This document shows, one piece after another, positions 49,101-61,335 of a stretch of 64,000 bases of DNA (positions are counted from its first letter, which is position 1; every line of letters begins with the position of its first letter). The translations under genes were made by a program, and so were the position numbers. Source of the stretch: Sanderia malayensis (taxonomy: Eukaryota > Cnidaria > Scyphozoa > Semaeostomeae > Pelagiidae). The stretch covers positions 1,984,001 through 2,048,000 of the forward strand of contig RQOL01000861.1 of assembly GCA_013076295.1 (NCBI GenBank), in the 5' to 3' direction. Under the pieces are notes generated by a model that had not been told where the DNA came from, ran no database searches, and worked only from the letters and a program-made list of their open reading frames with translations.

Positions 49101-52100
49101 AAATATACCCCTAAAGAATTGTTTGTAGTAATTGAATCAAAATGCGCCTTATTACTCAGATATAAATGAATGCAATAGCTTCCCATGCAAGAATGAAGCT
49201 GCCTGCATAGACCAATCAAACAGCTACAAATGCAATTGCAAGCGTGGATTTACAGGAACACATTGTGAAACAGGTAGAATTTCACATCACTTAGTCATAC
49301 ATCAAGTCTAGATTTAAGCAAGTTCAGGTATGCAATAATTATAATAATCTTCTAATTGAAAACATATTTTCCAGATTTCGATGAATGCAATAGCAGCCCT
49401 TGCCAAAATGGAGCCATTTGTAACAATCTTCTCAACGCATACAGTTGTGCCTGCGTTCCAGGTTACAGTGGTATCAATTGTGAAACAGGTAATGTAATTA
49501 TCCATATTTCGTATTGATAAAAACAAATGTCCATAATTTGCATCGAGTCCTACTCATAACAGCAGTGGCGTAGATGTGTAATGGTGGTCGAGCTACCATT
49601 ACGTAATTGAACTCAAATAAGACTCGTGCGAATAAGTGATAACGAATATGAAATATATGTAACTGATAATACGAGAATAAGAATAAGAATGAATTAAATA
49701 CAATTGACAAAGCTATTTATATTATACATGATTGACATTGATTGACATGAACACGTGATCACAATAATCACATGAATTCGAGGCTACGCGATAATAAGAA
49801 TGTAATCCTGTTCCCTTGTAGAGCTAAACTGCCGTTTTGTCGGAAAATTGCTGATCTTGTCGGAAAATAACTATCTTCAGTTTACGTTCAGTTCTATTTA
49901 AGTTCCTGATCTCACATTCATAGTCTTGAAGAAGCAAAAATGCTTATTAAATTTTTGTCGGGAAATCTGAATTTCTCGCCCCCCTCCCCTATAACATTTC
50001 CTATCTACGCCATTGTCTGACAGAATTAATTAGTTTACTTTAAAATGAAATAGATATTGTTTTATGTTGCAGATATCGATGAATGCAATAGCAGCCCTTG
50101 CCAAAATGGAGCTATTTGTAGCCAAGGAATAAACACATACAGTTGTGCCTGCGTGGCAGGTTACAGTGGTATCAATTGTGAAACAGGTAATGCAAATTGT
50201 CCATAATTAGCATTGATACGGACAAGTGTCTGTAATTTATACCGGCCCTATTCCTCTCATTAATGTACATTGAATCGGACGAAATAGACATTGCTTTACT
50301 TTGCAGATATCATCGATGAATGCAGTAGGAACTCTTGTGAAACTGGAGCCACTGCATTCATTGATTATAAGGGGGCAGGGCACCTGGGCTCTACGTTTCG
50401 TTTGTATTTTGAAGCATACACCTCTTGTGTAAATAAATCCTTAAACTGCCTCTCTTGACATTAAGCGTGTCATGCCCATTTTCTTGTTGTGCCTCTCCCT
50501 CCTACTTTTTGGTACACTTTTACACGTCCTTTATGACAATTGCATTTGCAAAATAAGTAGAAAAACTAACTGAAGTATCTTTTATCGTTTTTGAACCTTT
50601 CTCAAAACTTTAAATGAATAAACTTTGAGTCAGCGCAAGTGACTTGTGTTTGATCTTTCAGATATAAATGAATGCAGTAGTGCCCCGTGTGCGTCTAAGA
50701 TGATCTGTCAAGATTTACTCAACTCTTACAAGTGTATTTGTAAAAACAGTGGATACTATGGCCCAAAGTGTAAGTACAAATTCAATGTCAATCCAATACA
50801 TCGAACACCCGCATATGAGAACCTGTGAATTCTGCGTCCAGCCTATTGTTCAAATACAATAGCCTATTGTCTCTTCTATTGTTTTGAGCATCAGTCTGGA
50901 AGGTTCTTAATTTACTGGTTCTTATGTGCGGGTGTTTACTGTAGGTTACTTTTGGCTGCGCACTGAGTGTAACAAACCCGCTTACGGTGGGGATCGCGAG
51001 CCACATCAGTCATGCGAGATATGTAATGAAAGGTTTCTGGAAGTAAGGAGGCTATGCCAACTAGAACGACATTGATATCGGTTATCGGCAACTGAAGTGG
51101 CTATCAAGCATAAATATTCGTAACTCACTTAATGTAAACATGTTCCATGCAATGCAAAGCAGTGAACAAAGCTCTATGTGGAAAAGATGCGCCTTGCTGA
51201 CTCTGCTGACTTCTGTACATTTGATTATGAAAAAGACGTGCATTGCATTAATGATTGAAATATAATGCATGTAAGCTGATTTTTACTATTTATAAAAAAC
51301 TGATGTTAATATTTGGTGATTAATTTTACTATTGTTTTATATAGGTCTATGTGGTGGCACATTTACAATGGCCGGCTCCATAGTTTCGCCATATTACCCA
51401 TCAAATTACATTAATTCCCTCAATTGTGCTTACGATGTCACTGCTCCTGCCGGCAAGTTCATTAAAATCACGTTCATAAAATTCAAAATCGAGAAATACT
51501 ATACAAATATTGGCAGAGGTGACCGCCTTGAAATCAAGGAAACAGTAAATGGTGGCATGAAAATCTATCATGGCGCGTCTTTACCTCCTGTGCATTGCAC
51601 ATCGAGAAGCAATTCACTGAAACTGAAGTTTATAACTGATGGCAGTGTCGCATACAATGGATTTAATATTACTTACAAGTTTACAGGTAAGCAAGAACAC
51701 ATTGCTTTCCCCAGCTTTATGCAATTATTCAATGTGTGTGGACTGTAAGAGAGGCTACTGCAAAAGGGGGTTTTCATATGACGCAACCGAGGCCAAAAGC
51801 TCCGTTATGTTTCGTTATGTTTCCGATTTTCAAAGCAATTTTGAAGTTTTGTACCGATCAAAGACTATTTGTATTTTAGAAGATCCCTTGTTGCAAGTTG
51901 AATTACAAAGTTGTCTTTTTTCAGTGAAACATAGTTTAGTGATCAGATATTAATAATAGTTGTAATGACAATGATGATCATAATAAGTGGTAATAATAAC
52001 AAGAAGTGAAGAAGAATAAGTCGCATTCTTCAACGTGAGATTTTATCAAAATAATTGCAATAGTATTACTACTAATACTGATGATCACAAATTTGTTTTT

Positions 52101-52146
52101 CTTAGATGCTTATGGCTCATTTCCGTCGTGCAGTGGCTCTACATAA
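46192..52146 (+). CDS. Secreted PAN/EGF/CUB protein, gene A, 5 EGF modules
   Basis: Exons: 46192-46223, 47788-48100, 48641-48773, 48862-48975, 49160-49273, 49375-49488, 50073-50186, 50662-50769, 51345-51686 and 52106-52146. CDS 1425 nt, 474 aa. Exon 1 plus the start of exon 2 give a signal peptide ([16 protein letters not shown]). Residues after it ([40 protein letters not shown]) look like a PAN/apple domain. Exon 3 is a short cysteine-rich segment. Five calcium-binding type EGF modules follow (DLDEC or DINEC starts), each a 114-nt phase 1-1 exon except the last, whose final cysteine is split across the intron. One CUB domain ([20 protein letters not shown]) and a short tail [13 protein letters not shown] follow. 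No membrane anchor, so it is predicted to be extracellular. The first ATG of two was used. AATAAA lies at 52401. The order is confirmed by exon-for-exon agreement with gene B. Confidence 0.88.
49042..49098. repeat. 57-bp foldback palindrome in an intron
   Basis: TTTTCTGACAGTGGGG and CCCCACTGTCAGAAAA form the arms around a CT-rich loop with AGCCTGG and CCTGGCT, giving a near-perfect hairpin in intron 4 of gene A. In gene B the left arm is present at 54899 but the right arm is gone. Confidence 0.8.
49563..50015. mobile_element. hAT-like MITE, CAGTGGCGTAG termini
   Basis: This 453-bp element starts CAGTGGCGTAGATGTG and ends CTATCTACGCCATTG. The flanks CATAACAG and TCTGACAG could be a decayed 8-bp target duplication, the size hAT elements make. 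It sits in the intron between EGF exons 3 and 4 of gene A and accounts for the extra length of that intron relative to the 242-bp unit in gene B. Confidence 0.7.
50307..50400 (+). pseudogene. Relict EGF exon in gene A
   Basis: After a good acceptor (TTTGCAG) the sequence reads ATATCATCGATGAATGCAGT, an EGF exon start with a 3-base insertion, continues to GGAGCCACT, and then leaves the family consensus and meets no usable donor. Its start lies 234 bp after the previous EGF exon, close to the 242-bp unit length. It is a dead copy of the amplified EGF exon. Confidence 0.75.
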
Positions 52147-53537
52147 TTCATCAGTGGATCATAATCAGTAGGAGTTAATATTCCGAAAGGTGCTATTTAT
52201 CATAAAAAAGTACGTCATTGAGGGTAGTGAAATGTTTCTGCACTTTAGGAAAACTTAAGCAAATCAGAACAATATGAATACCTGCATTTCTTCAATTTAT
52301 CCTTCCAGGTGTTCACTGCTTCCTGCAATTGCTAGAGAGGGGGGTTTATTATAAATTCTGGTAATTTGGAGATCACAGCATCTGTCATTGGGCGGCTCTG
52401 AATAAAATAATTTTTTTTGCTTGTGGTTTGTGTTCATCAGGTAAAAACATTTTGCATTTCACTTTCAAAATGTTTACAATTAGGAACGTCATAGAAACAC
52501 AACTAGAAATATGAACACAGAAAGCAAAACAATTCAGATACTAAGTAAAACTAATTAACTAACTAACTAATGATTAACTGGATAATTACTTACCAGTTAA
52601 CAAAGAGATTAAGGAATTATGTAAGCACATGGGTAACATTTTGGAGGAATTTAAATACAAAGAAATATGTGCTTTCAATGAATTAACTTGATTGTTTAAT
52701 AGTTTGTGTAAAGCTCTCCTGGGAAAAGAGGCAGTTTATAAGCATTTATTTACGACACATTTTCAACTACTTTTGATAATTCAAGTTAGTCCTCCATGCA
52801 CCATCAACTGTGTTTGTTGCCTCCAACAAGCAACAAAGCATCATAAAAAATTAGTATTTAGGGAACGTTTATTTGAGGGCAGGCGTTTATAGTTGAGAAG
52901 CACGTAATGGAGGAAAACGATATTTCATTTTTGTACAAACATTTGCTTATCTTCTTTGATATTGCGATAACTTAATTTTGAGCACAAACAGCGTTAAATT
53001 TTGTTATACACAATATATTTTGATTTATTTTATTGTGCAATGATTTTAATCTAATGATTCGATACTTGCTGCATAAACATTGTTAAAAATAGCATTGAAC
53101 TTCGTTTTTCCATTCATCCATGCAACTATCCGCAAACCATCAATCTATATTCACACCTTCCATTAATTAATCCAAAGTAGATTGAAGTTCAAATGCTGCT
53201 TGCTAATTAGCTGTGCATCAAAGCAGCAACCTGCATTGTATAATATGCCATTCAAGGTATGTCTGCCTTGTTTCTACTAAATAAAACGATGCATTAATAA
53301 ACATGAACGTATTTTGTTTTTTCCATTATGGTTGTTCAATCAAAGGTACTTGAATGATGAATAATGAACAGTAAGATAAACCAAAATGACAATTATTGCT
53401 TATTTAAAAAGCCTTGCCATTGGTTTATCAAGTACTGTTGCCAAGAAAACCAAAATCTAGCACTTTTTCATTATTTATTAGCAGGTTTGGTATCAAAACA
53501 GTTTTCTTATCTTGCTATGCTTTCGAAGATTAACACG
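52147..53537. other. Spacer between genes A and B
   Basis: It contains the AATAAA of gene A at 52401-52406 and presumably the gene B promoter. A fragment GTTTATTTGAGGGCAGGCG near 52865 resembles small-element debris also seen near 17850 and 19075. No other gene is recognised. Confidence 0.5.
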
Positions 53538-56500
53538 ATGGCAGGGTCTCGAGATTTTCAAAGGTAAGCATTTGTTCAATGAAATTTCATTGCCTCAAAC
53601 TAGCTCCTCTTTTAATAATGTTAGTCGCTTGGCTCATATAGAAAGTTCTTAAGTGAAGCCCCGGGGGCTTATTTACAACAAAATATTGGCTGGATTTTTG
53701 TGCTTTTGCATACTGTTAATTAATAGAACAATTGGCTTAAGCTGGCTGTCATTTGCAACACACAACTTCATTGTCTTCCAGCTCGGTCCCAGGGTCGCAA
53801 ATATATCAAACATATTTGAGATGCAAAAACATTTTAAATTAATCAACCGATGGATTCATTATACCAATTGCTTGTATATTAATATTTCTTTATATTAATA
53901 TTAATAGCTTATTATATTAATATTTGTTTATATTAATTTCTGCAGGTTCTTGATCTTGTCTCTCTTGCTGGTCGGAGTGGATTTGACAATTCTTCGATTA
54001 CCATGTGGCAAATATGCAAATTTCTCAATAAGCGCATTAGGAAAAAAGTTGCAAGGACATGTAATCATGGAGGAAAGAAATACAGATAATGTTCAGTGTA
54101 CTCAGAAATGTGTAGAGCAACCAAAATGCCGTTCATATAATCTCAACATTGATGAGAAGATTTGTCAATTAAACAGCAAAGCATTAATTGATAACAATAC
54201 TTCTCTCATTCAACAACCTGGATGGGTTTACAGATCAACTGATTACAATTACACATTGGTATGTATATTCACACCTTTAATATATCTAATTACTTATGAA
54301 ATTACTTGTCTAATTTTATGAAGGCATAAGCAAAAACGGATTTTTTTGACTTGTTTACTGCTCGAAGCTAAAATTACATACCCCTCAACTCCACACCTGC
54401 TATATTTTGCAGCTAACCAAGAGAAATACGTAAAGATTTCGTATGTAAACACACTCTATCATTTCTAAAAGCTAATTCAAACTAAGTTGATAATACTATT
54501 AATTACATAGGTTGGTGTAGTTTGTGAAACGTTGAACCCATGTCAACCTGGAATCTTGTGTCGCGAAACATGTGACTCGCCATTTTATGAATGCGTCACA
54601 TGTGACCAATACCATTATGGATTGCACTGCGACAAAAAAAAAGGTACATGAAGCCAAACCTATTCAAAATTACTCAAAACTCCTTCGTAAATTGAGACTT
54701 GTTAAAGGAATTTATGGTTGTTTTTTCAGACCTCGATGAATGTGCTTGCAATCCATGCAAAAATGGTGCAAATTGCACTGACCTAGTTGCAGATTATAGT
54801 TGCAATTGTGCCGCTGGTTATACTGGAAAAAGCTGCGAAACAGGTTGTTACTTTAATAAAGGCCAGAATTTCAATATGAAATATTTGCTGCCAGAATAAT
54901 TTTCTGACAGTGGGGTAGGAGCCTGGACCCCCCTGGCCCGAAATATGCTCCTAAAAATTGCTTGATGCAATAAATTTCAAAACAAATGTCTCTATTTAAC
55001 AAGTAAAACAGTAATTGAATCAAAATGCGTCTTATTACTCAGATATAAATGAATGTAACAGCTTTCCATGCAAGAACGAAGCTGCCTGCATAGACCAATC
55101 AAACAGCTACAAATGCAATTGCAAACCTGGATTTACTGGAATGCATTGTGAAACAGGTAGATTTTCCCATCATGTACTCATACACCAAGTCTAGATTTAA
55201 GCAAGTTAAGGTATGCAATCATTATAATAATCTTCCAATTGAAAACATATATTCCAGATATCGATGAATGCAGTAGCAACCCTTGCCAAAATGGAGCTAT
55301 TTGTAGCCAAGGAATAAACACATACAGTTGTACCTGCGTGGCAGGTTACAGTGGTATCAATTGTGAAACAGGTAATGAAAATTGTCCATATTTCGTATTG
55401 ATAAATACAAGTGTCCATAATTTGCATCGAGTCCTATTCCTAACAGATTTAATTAATGTACTTTCAATCGGCTGAAATAGATACAGTAGAATCCCGATAA
55501 CTCGAACACCCGGTAACTCAAACCTTGGATATCTCGAACCATTTTGTATTCCCCTTAAAAGTTTTTCTGGTACTTTGTAGTCCTCGATAACTCGAACATT
55601 CGTTAATTCGAAACATTTTCATCGGTCTCATGAAGGTTCGAGTTATCGGGATTCTACTGTATTGTTCTATTTTGCAGATATTGATGAATGCCATAGCAGC
55701 CCTTGCCAAAATGGAGCCACTTGCAACAATCTTGTCAACACATACAGTTGTACCTGCGTTCCAGGTTACAGTGGTATCAATTGTGAAACAGGTAATGCAT
55801 ATTGTCCATAATTAGCATTGATAAGAACAAGTGTCCATAATTTGCATGGAGTCCTATTCATGACAGATTTATTTAATGTACTTTCAATCGGCTGAAATAG
55901 TTATTGTTTTGCTTTCCAGATATCGATGAATGCAGTAGCAGCCCTTGCCAAAATGGAGCTACTTGTAGCCAAGGAATAAACACATACAGTTGTGCCTGCG
56001 TGGCAGGTTACAGTGGTATCAATTGTGAAACAGGTAATGCAAATTGTCCATAATTAGCGTTGATAAGAATAAATGTCCATAATTTTTACCGAGTCCTATT
56101 CCTAACAGAATGAATTAATGTACTTTGAATCGGGTGAAATAGATATTGTTTTATTTTGCAGATATCGATGAATGCAATAGCAGCCCTTGCCAAAATGGAG
56201 CTACTTGTAGCCAAGGAATAAACACATACAGTTGTGCCTGCGTGGCAGGTTACAGTGGTATCAATTGTGAAACAGGTAATGCAAATTGTCCATAATTAGC
56301 GTTGATAAGAATAAATGTCCATAATTTTTACCGAGTCCTATTCCTAACAGAATGAATTAATGTACTTTGAATCGGGTGAAATAGATATTGTTTTATTTTG
56401 CAGATATCGATGAATGCAATAGCAGCCCTTGCCAAAATGGAGCTACTTGTAGCCAAGGAATAAACACATACAGTTGTGCCTGCGTGGCAGGTTACAGTGG

Positions 56501-59500
56501 TATCAATTGTGAAACAGGTAATGCAAATTGTCCATAATTAGCGTTGATAAGAATAAATGTCCATAATTTTTACCGAGTCCTATTCCTAACAGATTTAATT
56601 AATGTACTTTTAATCGACTGAAATAGATAGTGTTTTATTTTGCAGATATCGATGAATGCAATAGCAGCCCTTGCCAAAATGGAGCTACTTGTAGCCAAGG
56701 AATAAACACATACAGTTGTGCCTGCGTTGCAGGTTACAGTGGTATCAATTGTGAAACAGGTAATGCACATTGTCCATAATTAGCGTTGATAAGAATAAAT
56801 GTCCATAATTTTTACCGAGTCCTATTCCTAACAGAATGAATTAATGTACTTTGAATCGGGTGAAATAGATATTGTTTTATTTTGCAGATATCGATGAATG
56901 CAATAGCAGCCCTTGCCAAAATGGAGCTACTTGTAGCCAAGGAATAAACACATACAGTTGTGCCTGCGTGGCAGGTTACAGTGGTATCAATTGTGAAACA
57001 GGTAATGCAAATTGTCCATAATTAGCGTTGATAAGAATAAATGTCCATAATTTTTACCGAGTCCTATTCCTAACAGATTTAATTAATGTACTTTTAATCG
57101 ACTGAAATAGATAGTGTTTTATTTTGCAGATATCGATGAATGCAATAGCAGCCCTTGCCAAAATGGAGCTACTTGTAGCCAAGGAATAAACACATACAGT
57201 TGTACCTGCGTTGCAGGTTACAGTGGTATCAATTGTGAAACAGGTAATGCACATTGTCCATAATTAGCGTTGATAAGAATAAATGTCCATAATTTTTACC
57301 GAGTCCTATTCCTAACAGAATGAATTAATGTACTTTGAATCGGGTGAAATAGATATTGTTCTATTTTGCAGATATCGATGAATGCAATAGCAGCCCTTGC
57401 CAAAATGGAGCTACTTGTAGCCAAGGAATAAACACATACAGTTGTGCTTGCGTGGCAGGTTACAGTGGTATCAATTGTGCAACAGGTAATGCAAATTGTC
57501 CATAATTAGCGTTGATAAGAATAAATGTCCATAATTTTTACCGAGTCCTATTCCTAACAGAATGAATTAATGTACTTTGAATCGGGTGAAATAGATATTG
57601 TTTTATTTTGCAGATATCGATGAATGCAATAGCAGCCCTTGCCAAAATGGAGCTACTTGTAGCCAAGGAATAAACACATACAGTTGTACCTGCGTTGCAG
57701 GTTACAGTGGTATCAATTGTGAAACAGGTAATGCACATTGTCCATAATTAGCGTTGATAAGAATAAATGTCCATAATTTTTACCGAGTCCTATTCCTAAC
57801 AGAATGAATTAATGTACTTTGAATCGGGTGAAATAGATATTGTTTTATTTTGCAGATATCGATGAATGCAATAGCAGCCCTTGCCAAAATGGAGCTACTT
57901 GTAGCCAAGGAATAAACACATATAGTTGTACCTGCGTGGCAGGTTACAGTGGTATCAATTGTGAAACAGGTAATGCAAATTGTCCATGTTTAGTATTACA
58001 GCAACGAGTGGACTTAATTTACATGGGTTTTCATTTTTAAAATTTTTATTAATTCACTTTTTAATTAAATTTGGGTAGTGATTTATGATGGCTTGAGTTG
58101 ATGTTCATTTTTTACCGTTTTGTTTTTATAGCTCAGTGTGGTGGTACTTATACAGCATCATCTGGTTTTATTAAGTCACCAAATTATCCATCTAATTACC
58201 CCCCAAACTCAAATTGCGTTTACCTTATCAATGCACCTAGTTCAGATGATGTGATTCGCATCAGGTTTACGGCTTTCGCCACGGTAGGCCAAGACAAACT
58301 AAGAATCAAGGAAATGCTAAGTTCAATGGAGTATGCGAGCGAATATAAAGGATCTAGCTCTCCGCCCATGTGTGTATCAAGATCGCCGACTCTAGAACTG
58401 AAGTTCACAAGTGATGCAAACGATAACGTTGAAAGTGGATTCCACCTTGATTATGAATTTTTAGGTATGTTTCATGAGATCACATTGACCTTGAGTAATT
58501 AAACTGGTAATAGTAAATACTGAGTGTCCATTTGGACAATGCAACAACTTGGGAAGATATCGTTCAAGTCTGAAACTTGAATGATCAGGGGCGGATCCAG
58601 CATAAAATCTGACCGACGCTCTATTGCAGGCTTTTGGGCGTGGTTCATAAACTTTTCGTTGGCCACGCCCTTCTAGATATTAAATGTAACTACTAACAAT
58701 TTTGGCACCTCTTGTGCTGATCAAATTTTGCTTCAACGTGGGCGGTGAAAACATTGATAGAATACAATGAAGTTCAATGTAAACGAGGCACCGTTTTTAT
58801 TGTTTAACATCAGCTTCAAAATATATCAGAATATTTCATACTACAACCTACATAATTATTAAACTATTAAATTGAACAAAACGTAAAAGAACAATTATCT
58901 TATCAGCATCAGACGATGTTTCTGTATGGGAGTCAAATTCTTATTGAATAAGACAATTTCCATCTCCAGCTGTGCTGTGGGGACAGTTAGATACAACGCA
59001 GTGATGATGTGAATTTTTATAGCATGAGAATTTGTTTTTGTTCAAGATCTCAATGCTGTACTTGATTCAAAACTAGGTTAAATTGAAACTTTGTGTTCTT
59101 ATGCCATAAATTACGCAGTTCATCCTGAAATTTTTGGCTATATACGTATAACGTTTTTATATTGTAAATTGCAATGTGTTTGCTAATGGGCCTATTAAAG
59201 GGAAAATACATGACACTGATACGACAAAGATGCTACAAACTTGATACTATGAGAACTTGCTAGTAAATAATTGGAAGCATCTTTCTCGGAAGCTTTTCTT
59301 CGTATAGCTCATTCTCGACGGAGAAAGAGAAATTTAACTCCTTGTTCAAATCAACGCCATTTTGAAGGATACATTTTGCAACAAAAAACCCAACACAACA
59401 CAACAGTTTATGTTTATCTGTTAGTGTAATAAAATCGATCGAGAACTCAGCGTTCATCTGATTGGCTTGCATCATTTGAAATGTAAAATGATTGGTTTGC

Positions 59501-60458
59501 ATCAGTAGGGAATGATTCTGATTGGTTTGCATCAGTTTTTTGAAATTGACAAACGCTCCCCGTACTATCTCATAAGCAGCATTGATAATTCTGATTGGCT
59601 TGCATCAGTTGAGAAAGAAACGTGATTGGTTTGCATCAGTTATTTGAAATTGACAGACGCTCCCGCCACTTTGTCGTGAAGCAGCATCCGTAATTCTGAT
59701 TGGTTTGCATCTGTTTCTTTGCACACTTGCGTTTTGAAGGATTAGGGCTCAGTGGCAAGGCGAGAAGTGTTGCCACTTATTTGTCAACAGCCCCAAGCCC
59801 GTATAAATGGGTGAATGAAATATTTACTTCTGTCTATAGGGGGGAAACGATGTAAAGGAAACGAATAAATAGACTCCGGGCAAAACGTTATTATTCAAAC
59901 TCGGATGAAAAGTTTTAATTTCTTTTTCAAAGTGAAAATAATGGTAAAATTTTTAATATTTTCCCAACAAATCTGACCGACGCATTTGCGTCTGTTGCGT
60001 CCGTCTGGATCCGCCCCTGATGATACTGGCGCGAAAACTGTAGTTAATTCCAGCCCGGGCTGAAACTCTCATATAATCGGCCCCTAAACCAGATCTTTTT
60101 TTACCAAGAGGAACTTAACCAATCCAACTCCTCAAGGTTTTTTCAGCCTGTGTTTCGGCCTCCTAATTACGTATACGGCTGACGATATTGGCCCCATTTG
60201 GGGGCAATAACCTCGGGGCAATAAATGCAATATTGGTGAATGAATTCGATTTGCTATGAATATATTTTGTTATTGCGAAAATATCGAGTGTTAAGCTTTT
60301 CCATTCATTATCCTGAGTCTTATTTTTTAATTATAGCATATTATATATTTACTTGAGCTGGACAGGAAAATTGGGGACATATTTGTTTTGATAATTTGTT
60401 ATTTATTTTAGATTCTGATTTTTCTTCCCCCCTTTGTGCCGCAACCGCACAAACATGA
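53538..60458 (+). CDS. Secreted PAN/EGF/CUB protein, gene B, 13 EGF modules
   Basis: Exons: 53538-53563, 53946-54258, 54511-54643, 54730-54843, 55043-55156, 55258-55371, 55678-55791, 55920-56033, 56162-56275, 56404-56517, 56646-56759, 56888-57001, 57130-57243, 57372-57485, 57614-57727, 57856-57969, 58132-58464 and 60412-60458. CDS 2334 nt, 777 aa. Exon 1 (MAGSRDFQ) splices to a signal-peptide core [16 protein letters not shown]. The PAN-like domain is nearly identical to gene A. The 13 EGF exons are all 114 nt, phase 1-1; most read [16 protein letters not shown]. Their C-x-S-x-P-C and C-x4-T-C patterns match consensus sites for O-glucose and O-fucose. One CUB domain ([23 protein letters not shown]) and a short tail ending CAATAQT parallel to gene A follow. 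No membrane segment. Exon 57372-57485 has NCATG in place of NCETG at its end. Gene function is unknown; an extracellular matrix, adhesion or immune-type role is inference. Confidence 0.9.
55258..57969 (+). repeat. 242-bp tandem exon-plus-intron array of EGF exons
   Basis: Eleven EGF exons start at 55258, 55678, 55920, 56162, 56404, 56646, 56888, 57130, 57372, 57614 and 57856. From 55678 on, the step is exactly 242 bp nine times. The first step, 420 bp, becomes 242 when the 176-bp MITE plus its TA duplication is removed. Introns from 56034 on are almost identical, and a dimer pattern of 484 bp is visible because intron variants (AATGAATTAATG/TTTGAATCGGG against TTTAATTAATG/TTTTAATCGAC) partly alternate. 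Confidence 0.95.
55484..55659. mobile_element. pogo-type MITE in the EGF array
   Basis: A 176-bp element has ends CAGTAGAATCCCGATAACTCG and CGAGTTATCGGGATTCTACTG and TA on both sides. The terminal sequence is of the pogo/Tigger type and related in pattern to the element at 17967. It lies in one intron of the 242-bp array only. Confidence 0.9.
58586..60019. mobile_element. hAT-like element without transposase, CAGGGGCGGATCCAG termini
   Basis: The ends are CAGGGGCGGATCCAG and CTGGATCCGCCCCTG, followed inside by a second shared block (ATCTGACCGACGC). The termini match those common in animal hAT elements. Within 59450-59715 the block GATTGGTTTGCATCAGT is repeated about five times. The minus frame 59532-59260 passes through those repeats and lacks a transposase motif. 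The element occupies most of the last intron of gene B. An 8-bp target duplication is not clear. Confidence 0.8.
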
Positions 60459-61039
60459 GGTATGATTGAAGTATTTTATGTATGACATACTCCAAGCTTC
60501 AAGCTAGACTCACTACATTAGGTCCCAGTGTTAGACTCACTATAAAAAAACAAGCCAAGTGTTGCTCCTCAACCGGGCGAGCAAAAACGAGCGAAGCACT
60601 GGGACGCAATGTTGTGAGTCTCTCCTCCGCAATTCCCAGTTCCCGCAGTTAAGGATAAGTTTTCTATGATGATGTCTCCCAAAGAATTTATTTACAAACA
60701 TGAATCTTTTATAAATTGCATTTAAATCTTTGCCGTTTACTTAAATGTTGATTGTATATATGTTGTAGGTTCTTGGCTATGTATGGTATTTCGAGTGTTT
60801 GATGTGGACTACCATCTACCACTACCATCTACTAAGTATACAGATTTTGTAAAAAGTGTATTTTTAGCACGCAAGTAATTTAACAATGTCTTTTACATCA
60901 TGATGCATGCATTCAATTCTATTTTTTGACACGAAATTTCACTGAATATGGAATTTTACGTGAATAATGTTTGTCAGAATAAAATAAATACAAATCGTAA
61001 TTCAGTACATGTTATGTATAAATTAGAATCAATGGATTC

Positions 61040-61335
61040 ACGCAGCAATCAATCCATCAACTGATCCACCATTCTATCAATAAATCCATCCATGAATCCA
61101 GGAATTTATCATCAATCCATCTATGAATCTATCAATCAATCCATCCATCCATGAATCGACCTATCAATTAATCCATCAATGAATCTATCAATCTGTTAAT
61201 GAATCCATCCATGGACCAATCAATCAATCCATCCATGAATCTATCAATCTATGAATCAACCCATCCATGGACTAATCCATCCATGAATCCATGAATCTGT
61301 CCATCAATGCATCCAAGAATCCATCTATCCAGCCA
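61040..61335. repeat. ATCCATC/AATCAATC degenerate tandem repeat
   Basis: Short units of ATCCATC, ATGAATC and AATCAATC run for about 300 bp upstream of SART1. The same word family recurs in a SART1 intron (63695-63775) and at 44388-44790. Confidence 0.9.

Noticed and set aside
59260..59532. Minus frame with repeated MQTNQ as a gene
   Set aside because: It runs through the internal GATTGGTTTGCATCAGT repeats of the hAT-like element and has no domain.
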